A stretch of DNA of 64,000 nucleotides from Natronocella acetinitrilica (GCF_024170285.1 NZ_JALJXV010000009.1:1-64000); one strand, 5' to 3'; shown: positions 39,635 to 49,266, counted from the stretch's first letter. Program-made: numbers and translations. Notes: generated by a model not told the origin, from the sequence alone.

Positions 39635-41084
39635 GAACGAAAAGGACTGGAAACCCTATTATCCGAGCGAGCGCCTCGTGTCCGCCAAGGATTACCTGTT
39701 CGGCGAGCACCGTGATGGGCCGGCGGGCACGCGGGTGATCAATCTCTGCCGCAGCTATCGCTACCTGAGTGTCGGTTACTATTGCTCCCTGCTGGCCGAG
39801 GCCCGTGGCCACAAGGTCATTCCCACGGTTCGCACCATCAATGATCTCAGCAAGCGGGCCATCTACAGCCTTGAAACCGAAGACCTGGACGCCTTGTTGC
39901 AGCGCGAACTCGGCCGTGCCGGGGCCAAGAGCGAGGCGTCGCTGACCCTGGATATCTATTTTGGCCGCACCAGTCACGCCGCCCTGGCCGACTTCGCCCG
40001 ACAGATCTTCGAGACGTTCACCGCGCCGCTGTTGCGTGTGGAACTGCGACATCAGGGCAAATGGCGGATCAGCGGCATCAAGGCGGGGTCTCTGCATCGG
40101 CTTGAGGACAATCAGGAGGACGCCTTTGCCAATGCGCTGGATGCCTTCAGCAGCCAGGTCTGGCGCAAGGCCAGGGCGCGGAAACGCTATCGCTACGATC
40201 TCGCCGTGCTGGTCGACCCGGAGGAAAAGCTGCCGCCATCCAATCGCAAGGCGCTGAAATCATTCGAGAAGGCTGGACGTGATCTGGGTATCGATGTGGA
40301 GCTGATCGGCCGTGCCCAGTACGCCGAACTTGCCGAGTACGACGCGCTATTCATTCGTGAGACAACGGCCATATCGAACCACACCTACCGTTTTGCCAAG
40401 AAAGCCGAGTCGGAAGGTCTGGTGGTCATGGATGACCCCAGCTCCATCCTCCGTTGCACGAACAAGGTGTATCTGGCGGATCTTCTGAGAACCAACGATC
40501 TTGCGACACCGCAAACGCGCATCCTGCATGTGGATCAGCGGCGGATGCTCGACACACTGGGTGAGGAACTCGGCCTGCCGCTGGTGCTCAAGATCCCCGA
40601 CGGCTCCTTTTCCCGTGGCGTCATCAAGGTCGAGGAGGCGGGCAAGTTGCGCGGCGCCGCCGAGGAGCTCTTCCGGCGCTCAGATCTCATCCTGGCCCAG
40701 GAGTATCTGTACACCGACTACGACTGGCGTATCGGTGTGTTGAACAACAAGGCCATCTACGCCTGTCAGTACTTCATGTCCAAGGGGCACTGGCAGATCT
40801 TCGAGCATCAGGCCGGTGGACGTGTGAAAGAGGGCGATGCCCGTGCCTTCCCGACAACCGAGGTGCCGCGTAGCGTGATCCGACTGGCCACTCGGGCAGC
40901 CTCATTGATCGGTGACGGGCTCTATGGGGTGGATATCAAGCAATCCGGCGACCGAGCTGTGGTGATCGAGGTCAATGACAACCCGAACCTCGACGCAGGC
41001 GTGGAAGACGGCTATCTGGGCGACGATCTTTATCGCATCGTGATGGAAGAATTCCTTCGGCGTATGGAGCTACGCCGTCATTGA
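39609..41084 (+). CDS. RimK-like ATP-grasp ligase with RLAN N-terminal domain
   Basis: The 491-residue product has an N-terminal domain of the RimK-like ATP-grasp N-terminal type (about 1-190, starting MAQLLIVVENEKDWKPYYPS) and a C-terminal ATP-grasp domain (about 195-490). The ATP-grasp part shows LPLVLKIPDGSFSRGVIKVE, the segment LAQEYLYTDYDWRIGVLN and the metal-binding VIEVNDNPNLDAG. Such enzymes form peptide-like bonds, as RimK does when adding glutamates to ribosomal protein S6. It is about 190 residues longer than RimK. The overlap with the GNAT-C39 gene indicates coupled translation and a shared pathway. The substrate is unknown. Confidence 0.88.
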   Translation: MAQLLIVVENEKDWKPYYPSERLVSAKDYLFGEHRDGPAGTRVINLCRSYRYLSVGYYCSLLAEARGHKVIPTVRTINDLSKRAIYSLETEDLDALLQRELGRAGAKSEASLTLDIYFGRTSHAALADFARQIFETFTAPLLRVELRHQGKWRISGIKAGSLHRLEDNQEDAFANALDAFSSQVWRKARARKRYRYDLAVLVDPEEKLPPSNRKALKSFEKAGRDLGIDVELIGRAQYAELAEYDALFIRETTAISNHTYRFAKKAESEGLVVMDDPSSILRCTNKVYLADLLRTNDLATPQTRILHVDQRRMLDTLGEELGLPLVLKIPDGSFSRGVIKVEEAGKLRGAAEELFRRSDLILAQEYLYTDYDWRIGVLNNKAIYACQYFMSKGHWQIFEHQAGGRVKEGDARAFPTTEVPRSVIRLATRAASLIGDGLYGVDIKQSGDRAVVIEVNDNPNLDAGVEDGYLGDDLYRIVMEEFLRRMELRRH

Positions 41085-41108
41085 TTCACCAATTTCCCAG
41101 GGGGAAGA

Positions 41109-42812
41109 TTGACGAGCAAGAATCGCGTGTTGCGTAGGATATGGCCGGGCAACCGTCTGTTGGCCCTGGCCTCGGGCCTTGCCCTGTTGGTTCTGCCGGT
41201 CGCCGACTCGTTTGCCGCCGAAGATCTTGACGAGCGTCTGCGCCATCGCATCGAGGTGGCGGCGCTCCACGATCAGGACGTGCCCATTGGTAATGGCACT
41301 TTGCCCGGTCAGGAAGCGGTCAAGGGCTTCTATGAGCGGCGCTTTTTCCAACCCGCCTGGGTCCGCGAGGATGGCAGCGTACCCCATGGGCGGGCACTGC
41401 TGGACGCCATTCGTGACGGCCGCGCCCACGGAATGGAGCCCGACGATTATCCGCTGGCCGCTCTTGAGGGCATGCTCGAAGATGCGGAGTCCGGCGACGC
41501 GACAACGCTGATGCTGCTTGATCTGGAGCTGCTACTCACGGGCACGTACCTGCTGTATGGCTCCCACAGCCTTTCCGGCCGCCTCAATCCGGATGATATC
41601 GACCCGGACTGGCGTATACGGCGGCGCGTGGGTGATCTCATGGCCTCGCTGGAATCCGCCGTGGCAAGCGGCGAAATCGCCGACAACCTGCAGGCGCTGT
41701 TGCCGCAAAGTGATCGTTATCAGGGACTGCGGAATGCCCTTGCCCACTATCGGGCTATTGATGAGGCTGGCGGCTTCATCGAGGTTGACGCGGGGCCGAC
41801 GCTGCGCCCCGGTGATCGCGCCGAGCGGGTGGCGGCACTGCGTGGGCGACTGCAGCAGAGCAATGATCTCCCCGGCGATCTGGAGCCGCCGGACGATCCC
41901 ACACTCTACGACGAGCGACTGGCGCAGGGCGTGCGCGCCTTCCAGCGTCGACATGGCCTCGATGTGGACGCCGTGGTCGGTCCTCGCACCCGGGAGGCCC
42001 TCAATGTGTCGGCTGAAGACCGCGTGCGGCAGATGCTGGTGAACATGGAGCGCTGGCGCTGGCTGCCCGAGGACCTGGGGGAGCGCTACATCCTGGTCAA
42101 TATCGCGGGTTTCTCCATGGAGGTTGTGCGAGAAGGGGAAGTCGTCACCACCCAGCGCGTGATCGTCGGGCGGGACTACCGCCAGACCCCGGTGTTTGCG
42201 GGTCGGATGACCTATCTGGTGCTCAACCCGTCCTGGGAGGTCCCGAACAGCATTGCCACCCGGGATATCCTTCCCCAGGTGCGAAATGATCCCGCCTATC
42301 TCGAGCGCATGGGTTTTCAGGTGCTCCAGGGCTGGGGTGCCGCCCAGCGGGAAATAGATGCGCAAAGCGTGGACTGGCAGACAGTCTCGGCCCGCGGATT
42401 CCCGTATCGTTTCCGACAGAGGCCAGGGCCACTGAACGCGCTTGGACAGGTCAAGTTCATGTTCCCCAATCAGTACGCGGTCTACCTGCATGATACGCCG
42501 GCAAGGGATCTGTTCGATCGCACCGAACGGGCCTTCAGTTCCGGCTGTATCCGGGTGGAACGGCCGATGGAACTGACACGCCTGGTGCTGGATGACGCCC
42601 GTTGGGACAACGCTGCCATCAGTCGGGTGCTGGATGAGCGCCGCGAGCGCACGGTCACGCTGGCGCGGCCCTGGTCTGTCTACTTGCAGTACATGACGGC
42701 CTGGGTAGATGAAGATGGCGTCGTCAACTTGCGTCGCGACTTGTATGATCGCGACACGCGGGTTGCCAACGCTCTGGAGTCGGCGCCACCACAGTTCGCC
42801 GCCGCAGACTGA
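41109..42812 (+). CDS. L,D-transpeptidase (LdtD/YcbB-like)
   Basis: Forms 3-3 cross-links between meso-diaminopimelate residues in peptidoglycan, in the periplasm. The 567-residue product has a signal peptide (about 1-37, ending DSFAAE), a scaffold domain, a peptidoglycan-binding segment (GVRAFQRRHGLDVDAVVGPRT near 285) and a YkuD catalytic domain with the motif FSSGCIRVE, catalytic Cys480. It starts at a TTG with GGGGGA just upstream. The mepK-like gene follows after 24 bases, the same order as in E. coli ldtD-mepK. Confidence 0.92.
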   Translation: MTSKNRVLRRIWPGNRLLALASGLALLVLPVADSFAAEDLDERLRHRIEVAALHDQDVPIGNGTLPGQEAVKGFYERRFFQPAWVREDGSVPHGRALLDAIRDGRAHGMEPDDYPLAALEGMLEDAESGDATTLMLLDLELLLTGTYLLYGSHSLSGRLNPDDIDPDWRIRRRVGDLMASLESAVASGEIADNLQALLPQSDRYQGLRNALAHYRAIDEAGGFIEVDAGPTLRPGDRAERVAALRGRLQQSNDLPGDLEPPDDPTLYDERLAQGVRAFQRRHGLDVDAVVGPRTREALNVSAEDRVRQMLVNMERWRWLPEDLGERYILVNIAGFSMEVVREGEVVTTQRVIVGRDYRQTPVFAGRMTYLVLNPSWEVPNSIATRDILPQVRNDPAYLERMGFQVLQGWGAAQREIDAQSVDWQTVSARGFPYRFRQRPGPLNALGQVKFMFPNQYAVYLHDTPARDLFDRTERAFSSGCIRVERPMELTRLVLDDARWDNAAISRVLDERRERTVTLARPWSVYLQYMTAWVDEDGVVNLRRDLYDRDTRVANALESAPPQFAAAD

Positions 42813-42835
42813 AGTTCTATTCCGAGGGCATACGG

Positions 42836-43828
42836 TTGAATAGCAAGACGGCTGGTCGATGCTCTCGCAGGGGGCAGGGCGGGTTGTTGTTGTCCGTGCT
42901 ACTGGTCCTCTTCATGGCGCCCTGGTCCACAGCCCTGGCCAACCATGATTCGGCACGTCTTGATTTTTCAGTACGCTTTGGCGAGGACATCAATCCCTAT
43001 CGGGTGATTGGTGTCTACCTGATGCCCGGCGAGAGCCTGGAGTTCGCAATCAGTCGCGGACACAGCAGCCGCTACCACATCGAAGATCCCAGTGGCCTGA
43101 CGCGGGCAACCGGGCAGAACCGCTGGACCTTGCAGGCACCCCGGTCTCACGGTCTCCACCCCATACAGATCGTTCGCCTGGACAGCGGCGAGACCATGAA
43201 TCTGAACGTCTTCGTCAAGATGCCGCGTCGGGACAAGCGCAACGGGAGGCTGAACGGCTACCGGGTGGGGAACTATCCGCGTGAGCCGCTCAGGGGCATG
43301 GACATCTATCAGCCGCCGCCGGGCTTCATCGAAGTCACGCCGGAAACTGCAGATGCCCTGGTGTCCCCACACTTCCGACTGGGTCAGTTCGTGTCCAAGC
43401 AGGGAGGGGAGTATCCCCGTTACGTGGTGCTCCGGCCCCGACTTCTGCTCCTGCTTGAGGCCATCCTCGAGGAGTTGCGTGCCGAGGGGCTGCCCGTGGC
43501 GACGCTAGAGGTCATGAGCGGTTTCCGGACGCCCTGGTACAACGGTCATATCGGCAATAGCCAGTACAGTCGACACGTCTGGGGCGGCGCCGCGGATATC
43601 TATATCGATCAGCGTGCACCCCATGGACGGATGGACGATCTCAATGGCGATGGCCGCAGTGACGTCAACGACGCCCGCTGGCTGGCAGCGGTAGTTGACA
43701 GATTGCAGCGTCGCTCCGGCCCGCAGAACTTCATGGGTGGCATCGGCATCTATGGCCCCCGACCGCATCGGGGACCGTTCGTCCATGTCGACGTCCGTGG
43801 CTTCGAGGCGCGATGGGAGTTCGAATAG
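42836..43828 (+). CDS. Murein endopeptidase, M15/DUF882 (MepK-like) with N-terminal extension
   Basis: Predicted to cut peptidoglycan cross-links, in E. coli preferentially the 3-3 bonds made by LdtD. The 330-residue precursor has a signal peptide (about 1-36, ending STALAN). The C-terminal half contains the metal-site segments VMSGFRTPWYNGHIG, SRHVWGGAADIYID and GPFVHVDVRG, which hold the zinc-binding His/Asp/His pattern of M15 peptidases. E. coli MepK has about 180 residues, so about 130 residues between the signal and the catalytic domain are extra and of unknown function. It starts at TTG and is probably cotranscribed with the transpeptidase gene. Confidence 0.85.
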   Translation: MNSKTAGRCSRRGQGGLLLSVLLVLFMAPWSTALANHDSARLDFSVRFGEDINPYRVIGVYLMPGESLEFAISRGHSSRYHIEDPSGLTRATGQNRWTLQAPRSHGLHPIQIVRLDSGETMNLNVFVKMPRRDKRNGRLNGYRVGNYPREPLRGMDIYQPPPGFIEVTPETADALVSPHFRLGQFVSKQGGEYPRYVVLRPRLLLLLEAILEELRAEGLPVATLEVMSGFRTPWYNGHIGNSQYSRHVWGGAADIYIDQRAPHGRMDDLNGDGRSDVNDARWLAAVVDRLQRRSGPQNFMGGIGIYGPRPHRGPFVHVDVRGFEARWEFE

Positions 43829-43840
43829 GGCTGCCGCGCC

Positions 43841-44905
43841 TCAGTCTGCCGCCGGAGGCAACACCCACTGCTGGCTCAGCCAGTAGAAGCGCCCAGCCTC
43901 GGGTGAAGGTGCCGTGCAGTTGTAGCGGGTTCGCCCGGTAGGCAACTCTTCCGGCGCTTGCACCGCAAAGATTCGTGCCTCGCGGTCAATCCACTCGACA
44001 TCAACCTGTCCCTGGCGGCTGACGAAGCAGGCCAACTGATCAAGGCGTGCCTCACTCTCGCCCAGTTGCACCGTCATGCGCGGCGGGGTGCCGTCGGCCA
44101 ACTCAGGATCCCAGGGCTCCATCTCGGCCACAGGCAGGCCCTTTGACCGGGCCTTCTCCGAGAATTCATCAATGGCGGCATAATTCTCCGCCATCGGGAA
44201 GCGGGGTAACGCCCGGGCATCACTGTACGGGCCGATTGCTCCGGACTGCTGGCCCAGAGATACATAGCCCAGGTCCGCTGCCACTGCAGCGACCACTGCG
44301 TTGTACTCGCCATAGGGGTAGGCAAAGAGATCCACGATGCGCTCTGCGTCCAGTTCCTCGTCCAGCCTGGCCCGGGCGCGCAGCAAGTCTTCACGAACCC
44401 GTGTGCGGTAATCCTCGTCGGATTCACCGTTCTCCCGCCGCACCAGGTAATCATGGGTCGCGGAGTGATTGGCAAAGGTCGCGCCGTGCTCCTGCATTTC
44501 CCGCATCTGCTCCCAGGTCATGTACCCGGAGAGCCCCTCATCAATCGGATCCGTCGCAACGAAAACGGAGAACGGCAGTTCACGCTCCTTGAGGATCGGG
44601 TAGGCGTTGTCGTACACCGAGCGGTAGGCGTCATCAATAGTGATGGCCACGGTACGGTCCGGGACATTCCCGCCGGACTGCATGTGGTCAACGATACGCT
44701 CGATGGGCCAGACGGTGTAGCCCTCTTCTCCGAGATAGTCCAGGTGCGCCTCGAACTGCTCGAGCGTCACGTTGGTGGCCGGATACTGGTCCTCGCCAAA
44801 GCGGTGATACATGAAGGCCACCGCATGCCAGCCCCCGGCATGGGCGACTGCACTTTCCAGGGTGAGAACCAGGGTGCCCGCCAACAGGGCAATGAGTCGC
44901 TGCAT
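43841..44905 (-). CDS. Exported polysaccharide deacetylase
   Basis: A NodB-fold (CE4) enzyme that removes N-acetyl groups from polysaccharides. The 354-residue precursor has a signal peptide (about 1-23) and NodB motif 1 as AITIDDAYRSV, motif 2 as FANHSATH, and later segments DLFAYPYGEYN and LGYVS. GGAGG six bases before the ATG at 44905 fixes the start, so the longer frame is not used. The C-terminal ~100 residues are an extra domain with Trp and Asp residues. The gene converges on the cell-wall genes, which fits a role at the envelope. The substrate is unknown. Confidence 0.87.
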   Translation of the reverse strand: MQRLIALLAGTLVLTLESAVAHAGGWHAVAFMYHRFGEDQYPATNVTLEQFEAHLDYLGEEGYTVWPIERIVDHMQSGGNVPDRTVAITIDDAYRSVYDNAYPILKERELPFSVFVATDPIDEGLSGYMTWEQMREMQEHGATFANHSATHDYLVRRENGESDEDYRTRVREDLLRARARLDEELDAERIVDLFAYPYGEYNAVVAAVAADLGYVSLGQQSGAIGPYSDARALPRFPMAENYAAIDEFSEKARSKGLPVAEMEPWDPELADGTPPRMTVQLGESEARLDQLACFVSRQGQVDVEWIDREARIFAVQAPEELPTGRTRYNCTAPSPEAGRFYWLSQQWVLPPAAD

Positions 44906-45004
44906 GGATGTCCTCCTGTGGTTTTCCGGGTTGTCCTTCACACCAGAACTGGAGTCTAGTCCAAACTGTTGCCGTGACGAATCGCGTGGCTCGTCGCGGC
45001 GTGC

Positions 45005-45808
45005 TCAGTTGCGCTTGATCAGGTCCGGTGTGCAGTGGGGGCGGATCTCGCTCAGCAGGTCATGGAAGAGCTTGGGGCTTCCTGCCACCAGGTTACCGCT
45101 GACCATATAGGCTTCGTCACCGTTGAAGTCCCCAACCACGCCGCCTGCCTCGCGGACCAGCAGAGCGCCGGCGGCGATGTCCCAGGGTTGCAGGCCGATT
45201 TCCCAGAAGCCATCCAGGCGGCCACAGGCCACATAGGCCAGGTCCAGCGCCGCAGACCCTGCCCGGCGGACGTCGCCTGCGCGGGAACAGACAGCGCGGA
45301 ACATTCCCATGTAGGCGTCCATGCGATCGGGATACTTGAAGGGAAATCCGGTGCCGATCAACCGCCCCTGGATGCTCTTGCTGTTGCGCACGCGGATCTT
45401 GCGCCCGTCCAGCGTGGCGCCTCCGCCCCGATGCGCAGTGAACAGCTCCTGGCGCAGCGGATCGTAGACCACGCCGACTTCAAGCTGCCCGCGTACCTGC
45501 AGTGCGATGGATACGGCGAAATGCGGAAACCCGTGGAGGAAGTTGGTTGTGCCGTCCAGCGGGTCGATGATCCAGACGTATTCCGCATCGCCCGTGTTGC
45601 CGGTTTCCTCGGCCATGATGGCGTGGTCCGGATAGGCCTTGCGCAGTACGTCGATGATCTCCCGCTCGGCCATGCGATCCACGTCACTCACGTAGTCGTT
45701 CAAACCCTTGGACTCGACCTGGACGCGATCAAGCCGATCCACATATCGCGTAATGAGATTGCCGGCACTGCGCGCGGCGCGCACGCCAATATTCACCATT
45801 GGATGCAT
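45005..45808 (-). CDS. suhB: Inositol-1-monophosphatase family protein SuhB
   Basis: A Mg2+-dependent phosphatase fold. In E. coli SuhB also serves in rRNA transcription antitermination and processing. The 267-residue product starts MHPMVNIGVRAARSAGN and has the metal-site motifs MAEETGN and VWIIDPLDGTTNFLHGFP, and a C-terminal WDIAAGALLVREAGG. The start is as in E. coli. It lies divergent from trmJ, a conserved arrangement. Confidence 0.96.
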   Translation of the reverse strand: MHPMVNIGVRAARSAGNLITRYVDRLDRVQVESKGLNDYVSDVDRMAEREIIDVLRKAYPDHAIMAEETGNTGDAEYVWIIDPLDGTTNFLHGFPHFAVSIALQVRGQLEVGVVYDPLRQELFTAHRGGGATLDGRKIRVRNSKSIQGRLIGTGFPFKYPDRMDAYMGMFRAVCSRAGDVRRAGSAALDLAYVACGRLDGFWEIGLQPWDIAAGALLVREAGGVVGDFNGDEAYMVSGNLVAGSPKLFHDLLSEIRPHCTPDLIKRN

Positions 45809-45949
45809 GGAAAACGGCTCGATTTCGGCTTCGGGGAAACGGCGCGGAGCATAACAGGAAAGTGGGGCGGATTGAACGGGTATTCCGCCGCTCGGCAGGG
45901 GCCTGTAGACTAACGCGCCTTCGCCGAATGCGATATTCGAGACATCTTC

Positions 45950-46702
45950 ATGCTGCCGGACAACGTCAGAATCGTGCTGGTCGAACCACAGCTCGCCGCC
46001 AACATCGGTTCCGCTGCCCGTGCCATGAAGACCATGGGGCTATCGGAACTGCACCTGGTGGCGCCGCGCCAGTGGCCGCATCCGGACGCTGCTGCCAGGG
46101 CTTCGGGCGCTGACGATCTGCTGGCTGGTGCGGTTGTCCATGAAAGCCTGATCGACGCCATCGCCGGGGCAGGGCTGGTGGTCGGGCTGACGGCGCGTAG
46201 TCGGACGCTATCCGCGCCACAGCATGCACCACGGCCCGGCGCCGCCGTCATCGCCCGGGAGAGCCTGCAGCACCCCGTGGCGGTGCTCTTTGGCCGCGAG
46301 CGTACCGGTTTGACCAATGAAGAGGTCGATCTCTGCCACCGTCTGATCCACATACCCTCCGTGCAGGGCTTCTCTTCCCTGAATCTCGCTGCCGCAGTGC
46401 AGGTCATGGCTTACGAACTGCGCCTGACCATGGTTGACGAGGACTCCGTGCCGCAACCGGCTTGCGAATGGCCACCGGCCACCGCTGATGACATGGAACG
46501 CCTGTATGACCACCTGGAGCGGGCCTTGATCAGGCTGGAGTTTCTGAACCCGGACAACCCGCGCGCCCTGATGCGTCGCCTGCGACTGCTGCTGGGGCGG
46601 GCCCGGCCCGATCACAACGAGTATCAGATTCTCCGCGGCATCCTTGCGCATGTGGAACTGGCCCTGGACGGAGAGCTTCCGCACCAGAAACGGGCGAAAT
46701 GA
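45950..46702 (+). CDS. trmJ: tRNA (cytidine/uridine-2'-O)-methyltransferase TrmJ
   Basis: A SPOUT-family enzyme that methylates position 32 of tRNAs using SAM. The 250-residue product begins MLPDNVRIVLVEPQLAANIG and shows VLFGRERTGLTNEEVDLC and IPSVQGFSSLNLAAAVQVM, the trefoil-knot SAM-binding motifs. Its location between suhB and cysE/isc genes is conserved in gammaproteobacteria. Confidence 0.95.
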   Translation: MLPDNVRIVLVEPQLAANIGSAARAMKTMGLSELHLVAPRQWPHPDAAARASGADDLLAGAVVHESLIDAIAGAGLVVGLTARSRTLSAPQHAPRPGAAVIARESLQHPVAVLFGRERTGLTNEEVDLCHRLIHIPSVQGFSSLNLAAAVQVMAYELRLTMVDEDSVPQPACEWPPATADDMERLYDHLERALIRLEFLNPDNPRALMRRLRLLLGRARPDHNEYQILRGILAHVELALDGELPHQKRAK

Positions 46703-46854
46703 TTGGCCTGTCGGAATGGCCGCGCTACTATGAAGACATGAACATCTCCAACCTGCCAGCTTCGCTATCCACGCACTGTCGTTGTCGTCGCAACGCCTGA
46801 CGTCGGCCGTTCGGCCCTTCGTACCTCTCACCACACCCGAATCAGGGACTAGCG

Positions 46855-47664
46855 ATGTTCAAGCAGCTCAAAGAAGATATCCGTTGTGTTCTCGATCGGG
46901 ATCCGGCGGCCCGCAACGCCTTCGAGATCATCACCTGCTATCCGGGTGTGCATGCCCTGATCTGGTACCGGCTCTGTCACCGGCTCTGGCATTGGCGTTT
47001 CCGTTGGTTGGCCCGTTTTCTGTCGACCTTGGCGAGAACGTTGACCGGTATCGAGATCCATCCGGGAGCGAGGATCGGGCGGCGCTTCTTCATTGATCAC
47101 GGTATGGGCGTTGTTATCGGGGAAACGGCGGCAATCGGCGACGACGTCACGCTCTACCACGGCGTGACCCTGGGTGGCATCAGCACGGAGAAGGGCAAGC
47201 GGCATCCCACCCTGGGTAACGATGTGGTTGTCGGTGCCGGTGCCAAGGTGCTCGGTCCCGTCATTGTCGCCGATGGAGCGCGCATCGGTTCCAATGCCGT
47301 GGTGCTGAAAGATGTGCCCGAGGGCGCAACCATGGTGGGGATTCCGGCGCGTATTGCCGGGCGCAGTGGTGGCGAGCAGCGCCAGCGGGAAGAGACGGCG
47401 CGCAAGATCGGCTTTGCGGCATATGGTCAGACCGATATGCCGGATCCGGTAAGCCAGGCCATCAATTCCATCCTCGATCACATTCATGTCACCGATCAGC
47501 GCATGGTGGAAATGTGCCGGGCCATGCAGAAGTTGGGTGCGGGTATCAGTGACGTCGATCTGCCGCGGATCGAGGGTTGCGAGATGGAAAACGGCCACGG
47601 GCCGAAAACTGCTCAGGAATCCCCTGTGGCGGCGGAGCAGGATGACCATGAGCGCTCCCGCTGA
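46855..47664 (+). CDS. cysE: Serine O-acetyltransferase
   Basis: Makes O-acetylserine, the precursor of cysteine, in the cytoplasm. The 269-residue product has an N-terminal helical domain and a left-handed beta-helix with hexapeptide repeats, including [20 protein letters not shown] and [20 protein letters not shown]. It overlaps the cysteine desulfurase gene by 23 bases, so cysteine synthesis and sulfur mobilisation are coupled in one operon. The typical IscR regulator gene is absent here. Confidence 0.95.
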   Translation: MFKQLKEDIRCVLDRDPAARNAFEIITCYPGVHALIWYRLCHRLWHWRFRWLARFLSTLARTLTGIEIHPGARIGRRFFIDHGMGVVIGETAAIGDDVTLYHGVTLGGISTEKGKRHPTLGNDVVVGAGAKVLGPVIVADGARIGSNAVVLKDVPEGATMVGIPARIAGRSGGEQRQREETARKIGFAAYGQTDMPDPVSQAINSILDHIHVTDQRMVEMCRAMQKLGAGISDVDLPRIEGCEMENGHGPKTAQESPVAAEQDDHERSR

Positions 47665-48883
47665 GGTCGCCGTCTACCTGGATCATGCAGCTACCACACC
47701 GGTGGATCCTGCCGTTGCCGAGGCGATGGCCGCCTGTCTGCGGGACGACGGTGTCTTCGGAAATCCGGCATCGTCCGGTCACGCGTGGGGGCGTGCCGCC
47801 GCCGGGCGGGTGGAGCGGGCACGGGCTGCCGTTGCCGCGCTGATCAACGCCCCTGTGGAGGGCGTGCATTTCACCAGTGGCGCGACAGAATCGATCAACA
47901 CCGCGATTCTCGGTGTTACCCGATTCGCCATGGCGCGGGATCGCGGCGGGCATGTGATCACCGGTGCAACGGAGCACAGCGCAACGCTGGCCGCTTGCCG
48001 ACGCCTGGAGCAGGAAGGTGCCCAGGTGACGTATCTGGCGCCAGATACCGATGGCCGTGTGACGGCAGAGGCAGTGGCTGCCGCACTGCGAGACGACACG
48101 GTTCTGGTCTCGCTGATGCACGTCAACAACGAGACCGGGGTCATACAGCCCATCGAGGCGGTGGGGCGACATCTGCGCGATCATGCCGCAGTCTTCCATG
48201 TCGACGCCGCCCAGAGTGCGGGGTTGCTGCCGCTTGATGTTGCGATGGGTATCGACCTGCTGTCCCTGTCCGCCCACAAGTTCTATGGGCCCAAGGGTGC
48301 CGGGGTGCTGTACGTGCGCCAGCAGCCCCGGTTGCGGCTCGATCCGCTGTTCTACGGTGGAGAGCAGGAGGGAGGGCTGCGACCGGGCACGGTTCCCGTC
48401 CATCAGGTGGTGGGTATGGGCGAGGCGGCAGAGTTGGTCGTTCGTCGGCAGGAAGCGGATCATGCGCATCTGCAGGCGCTTACGATCCGGTTGCTTGACG
48501 GATTGCAGGCGCTGGATGGCGTGATCGTCAATGGCACCGGACCTCGTTGCCCCCACATCCTCAACGTGAGCTTCGTCGGTGTACACGGTGAATCCCTGGC
48601 CCTGGCATTGCGCGGACCGGGTGTTTCGGTGGGGTCGGCTTGTACCTCGGCACTGGCAACCCCATCTCATGTCCTGCGGGCCATGGGAGTGCCTGATGCG
48701 CTGGCGTTGGCAAGTTTCCGCTTCAGCCCCGGACGCGGCACGACTGGCGACGATGTGGATGCGGTGCTTAATATGGCGGCCGATGCTCTTGAGCAGCAAC
48801 GCCGTCGTTCTACAATCTGGGCGGCTTTCCGGGCGGGTGCGACGATTGACTCCCTGTATCGGGGTGGTACCCGGGTGGCATGA
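47642..48883 (+). CDS. Cysteine desulfurase (IscS-like)
   Basis: PLP enzyme that takes sulfur from cysteine to build Fe-S clusters and thiolated tRNA bases. The 413-residue product begins near [19 protein letters not shown]. It has HSATLAAC, the PLP-lysine motif [12 protein letters not shown] and the catalytic-cysteine loop [20 protein letters not shown] of the group I type. ATG codons exist at 47642 and 47648, and GGAG lies just upstream of the first. It overlaps cysE and ends with an ATGA overlap into the next gene. It is shorter than E. coli IscS and lacks the usual neighbours IscR, HscBA and Fdx. Confidence 0.88.
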   Translation: MTMSAPAEVAVYLDHAATTPVDPAVAEAMAACLRDDGVFGNPASSGHAWGRAAAGRVERARAAVAALINAPVEGVHFTSGATESINTAILGVTRFAMARDRGGHVITGATEHSATLAACRRLEQEGAQVTYLAPDTDGRVTAEAVAAALRDDTVLVSLMHVNNETGVIQPIEAVGRHLRDHAAVFHVDAAQSAGLLPLDVAMGIDLLSLSAHKFYGPKGAGVLYVRQQPRLRLDPLFYGGEQEGGLRPGTVPVHQVVGMGEAAELVVRRQEADHAHLQALTIRLLDGLQALDGVIVNGTGPRCPHILNVSFVGVHGESLALALRGPGVSVGSACTSALATPSHVLRAMGVPDALALASFRFSPGRGTTGDDVDAVLNMAADALEQQRRRSTIWAAFRAGATIDSLYRGGTRVA

Positions 48884-49266
48884 ACGGCGCGGATAACGAA
48901 TGGAGTGAGCAGGGGCTGCACTATTTTGCGGCCGGTCATGGGGCCGGGGTCCCTGGTGCCGGCACCGCGATGGTCGGCAGAGGCCGGGCTGGTGCGGTAT
49001 CATGGGGAACCGAAGTCGAGATCGACATTGGTCTCGCTGACGATGGCACAGTTGCCGAGCTGCGGTGGCGCTGCCATGGTTGTCCTGCCGTGCAGGCAGC
49101 CTGTAGCTGGATTGCCGAGCAGGCGCCCGGTATGCAACCGCGGGCTCTGCTTGAGTACAGCGCCGTCTGCGTCGCCGATGCATTGGCATTGCCCCCGGCG
49201 CGACTCGGCGTGCTGCTTGTGGTTGAAGATGCGTTGCGGGCTGCGGTGGCGTCTGTTGCCGAGTGA
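48880..49266 (+). CDS. IscU-like scaffold with substituted cluster ligands
   Basis: The 128-residue product aligns with the U-type Fe-S scaffold fold: LHYFAAGHGAG near the N-terminus, WRCHGCPAVQAACSW (Cys68 equals the middle IscU cysteine), LPPARL and VVEDALRAAV near the C-terminus. IscU uses three conserved cysteines. Here the first, in the segment SWGTEV, is replaced, and the third, in the segment LGVLLVVED, is Val111 instead of Cys. Additional cysteines occur at 65, 75 and 97. Cluster binding, if any, must use a changed ligand set. The start overlaps the desulfurase stop by four bases, so it is probably expressed with it. Confidence 0.75.
   Translation: MNGADNEWSEQGLHYFAAGHGAGVPGAGTAMVGRGRAGAVSWGTEVEIDIGLADDGTVAELRWRCHGCPAVQAACSWIAEQAPGMQPRALLEYSAVCVADALALPPARLGVLLVVEDALRAAVASVAE

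Noticed and set aside
47546-49189. 547-codon minus-strand frame opposite the desulfurase
   Set aside because: Antisense shadow rich in Arg, Pro and His with no homology. The plus-strand gene is unmistakable.
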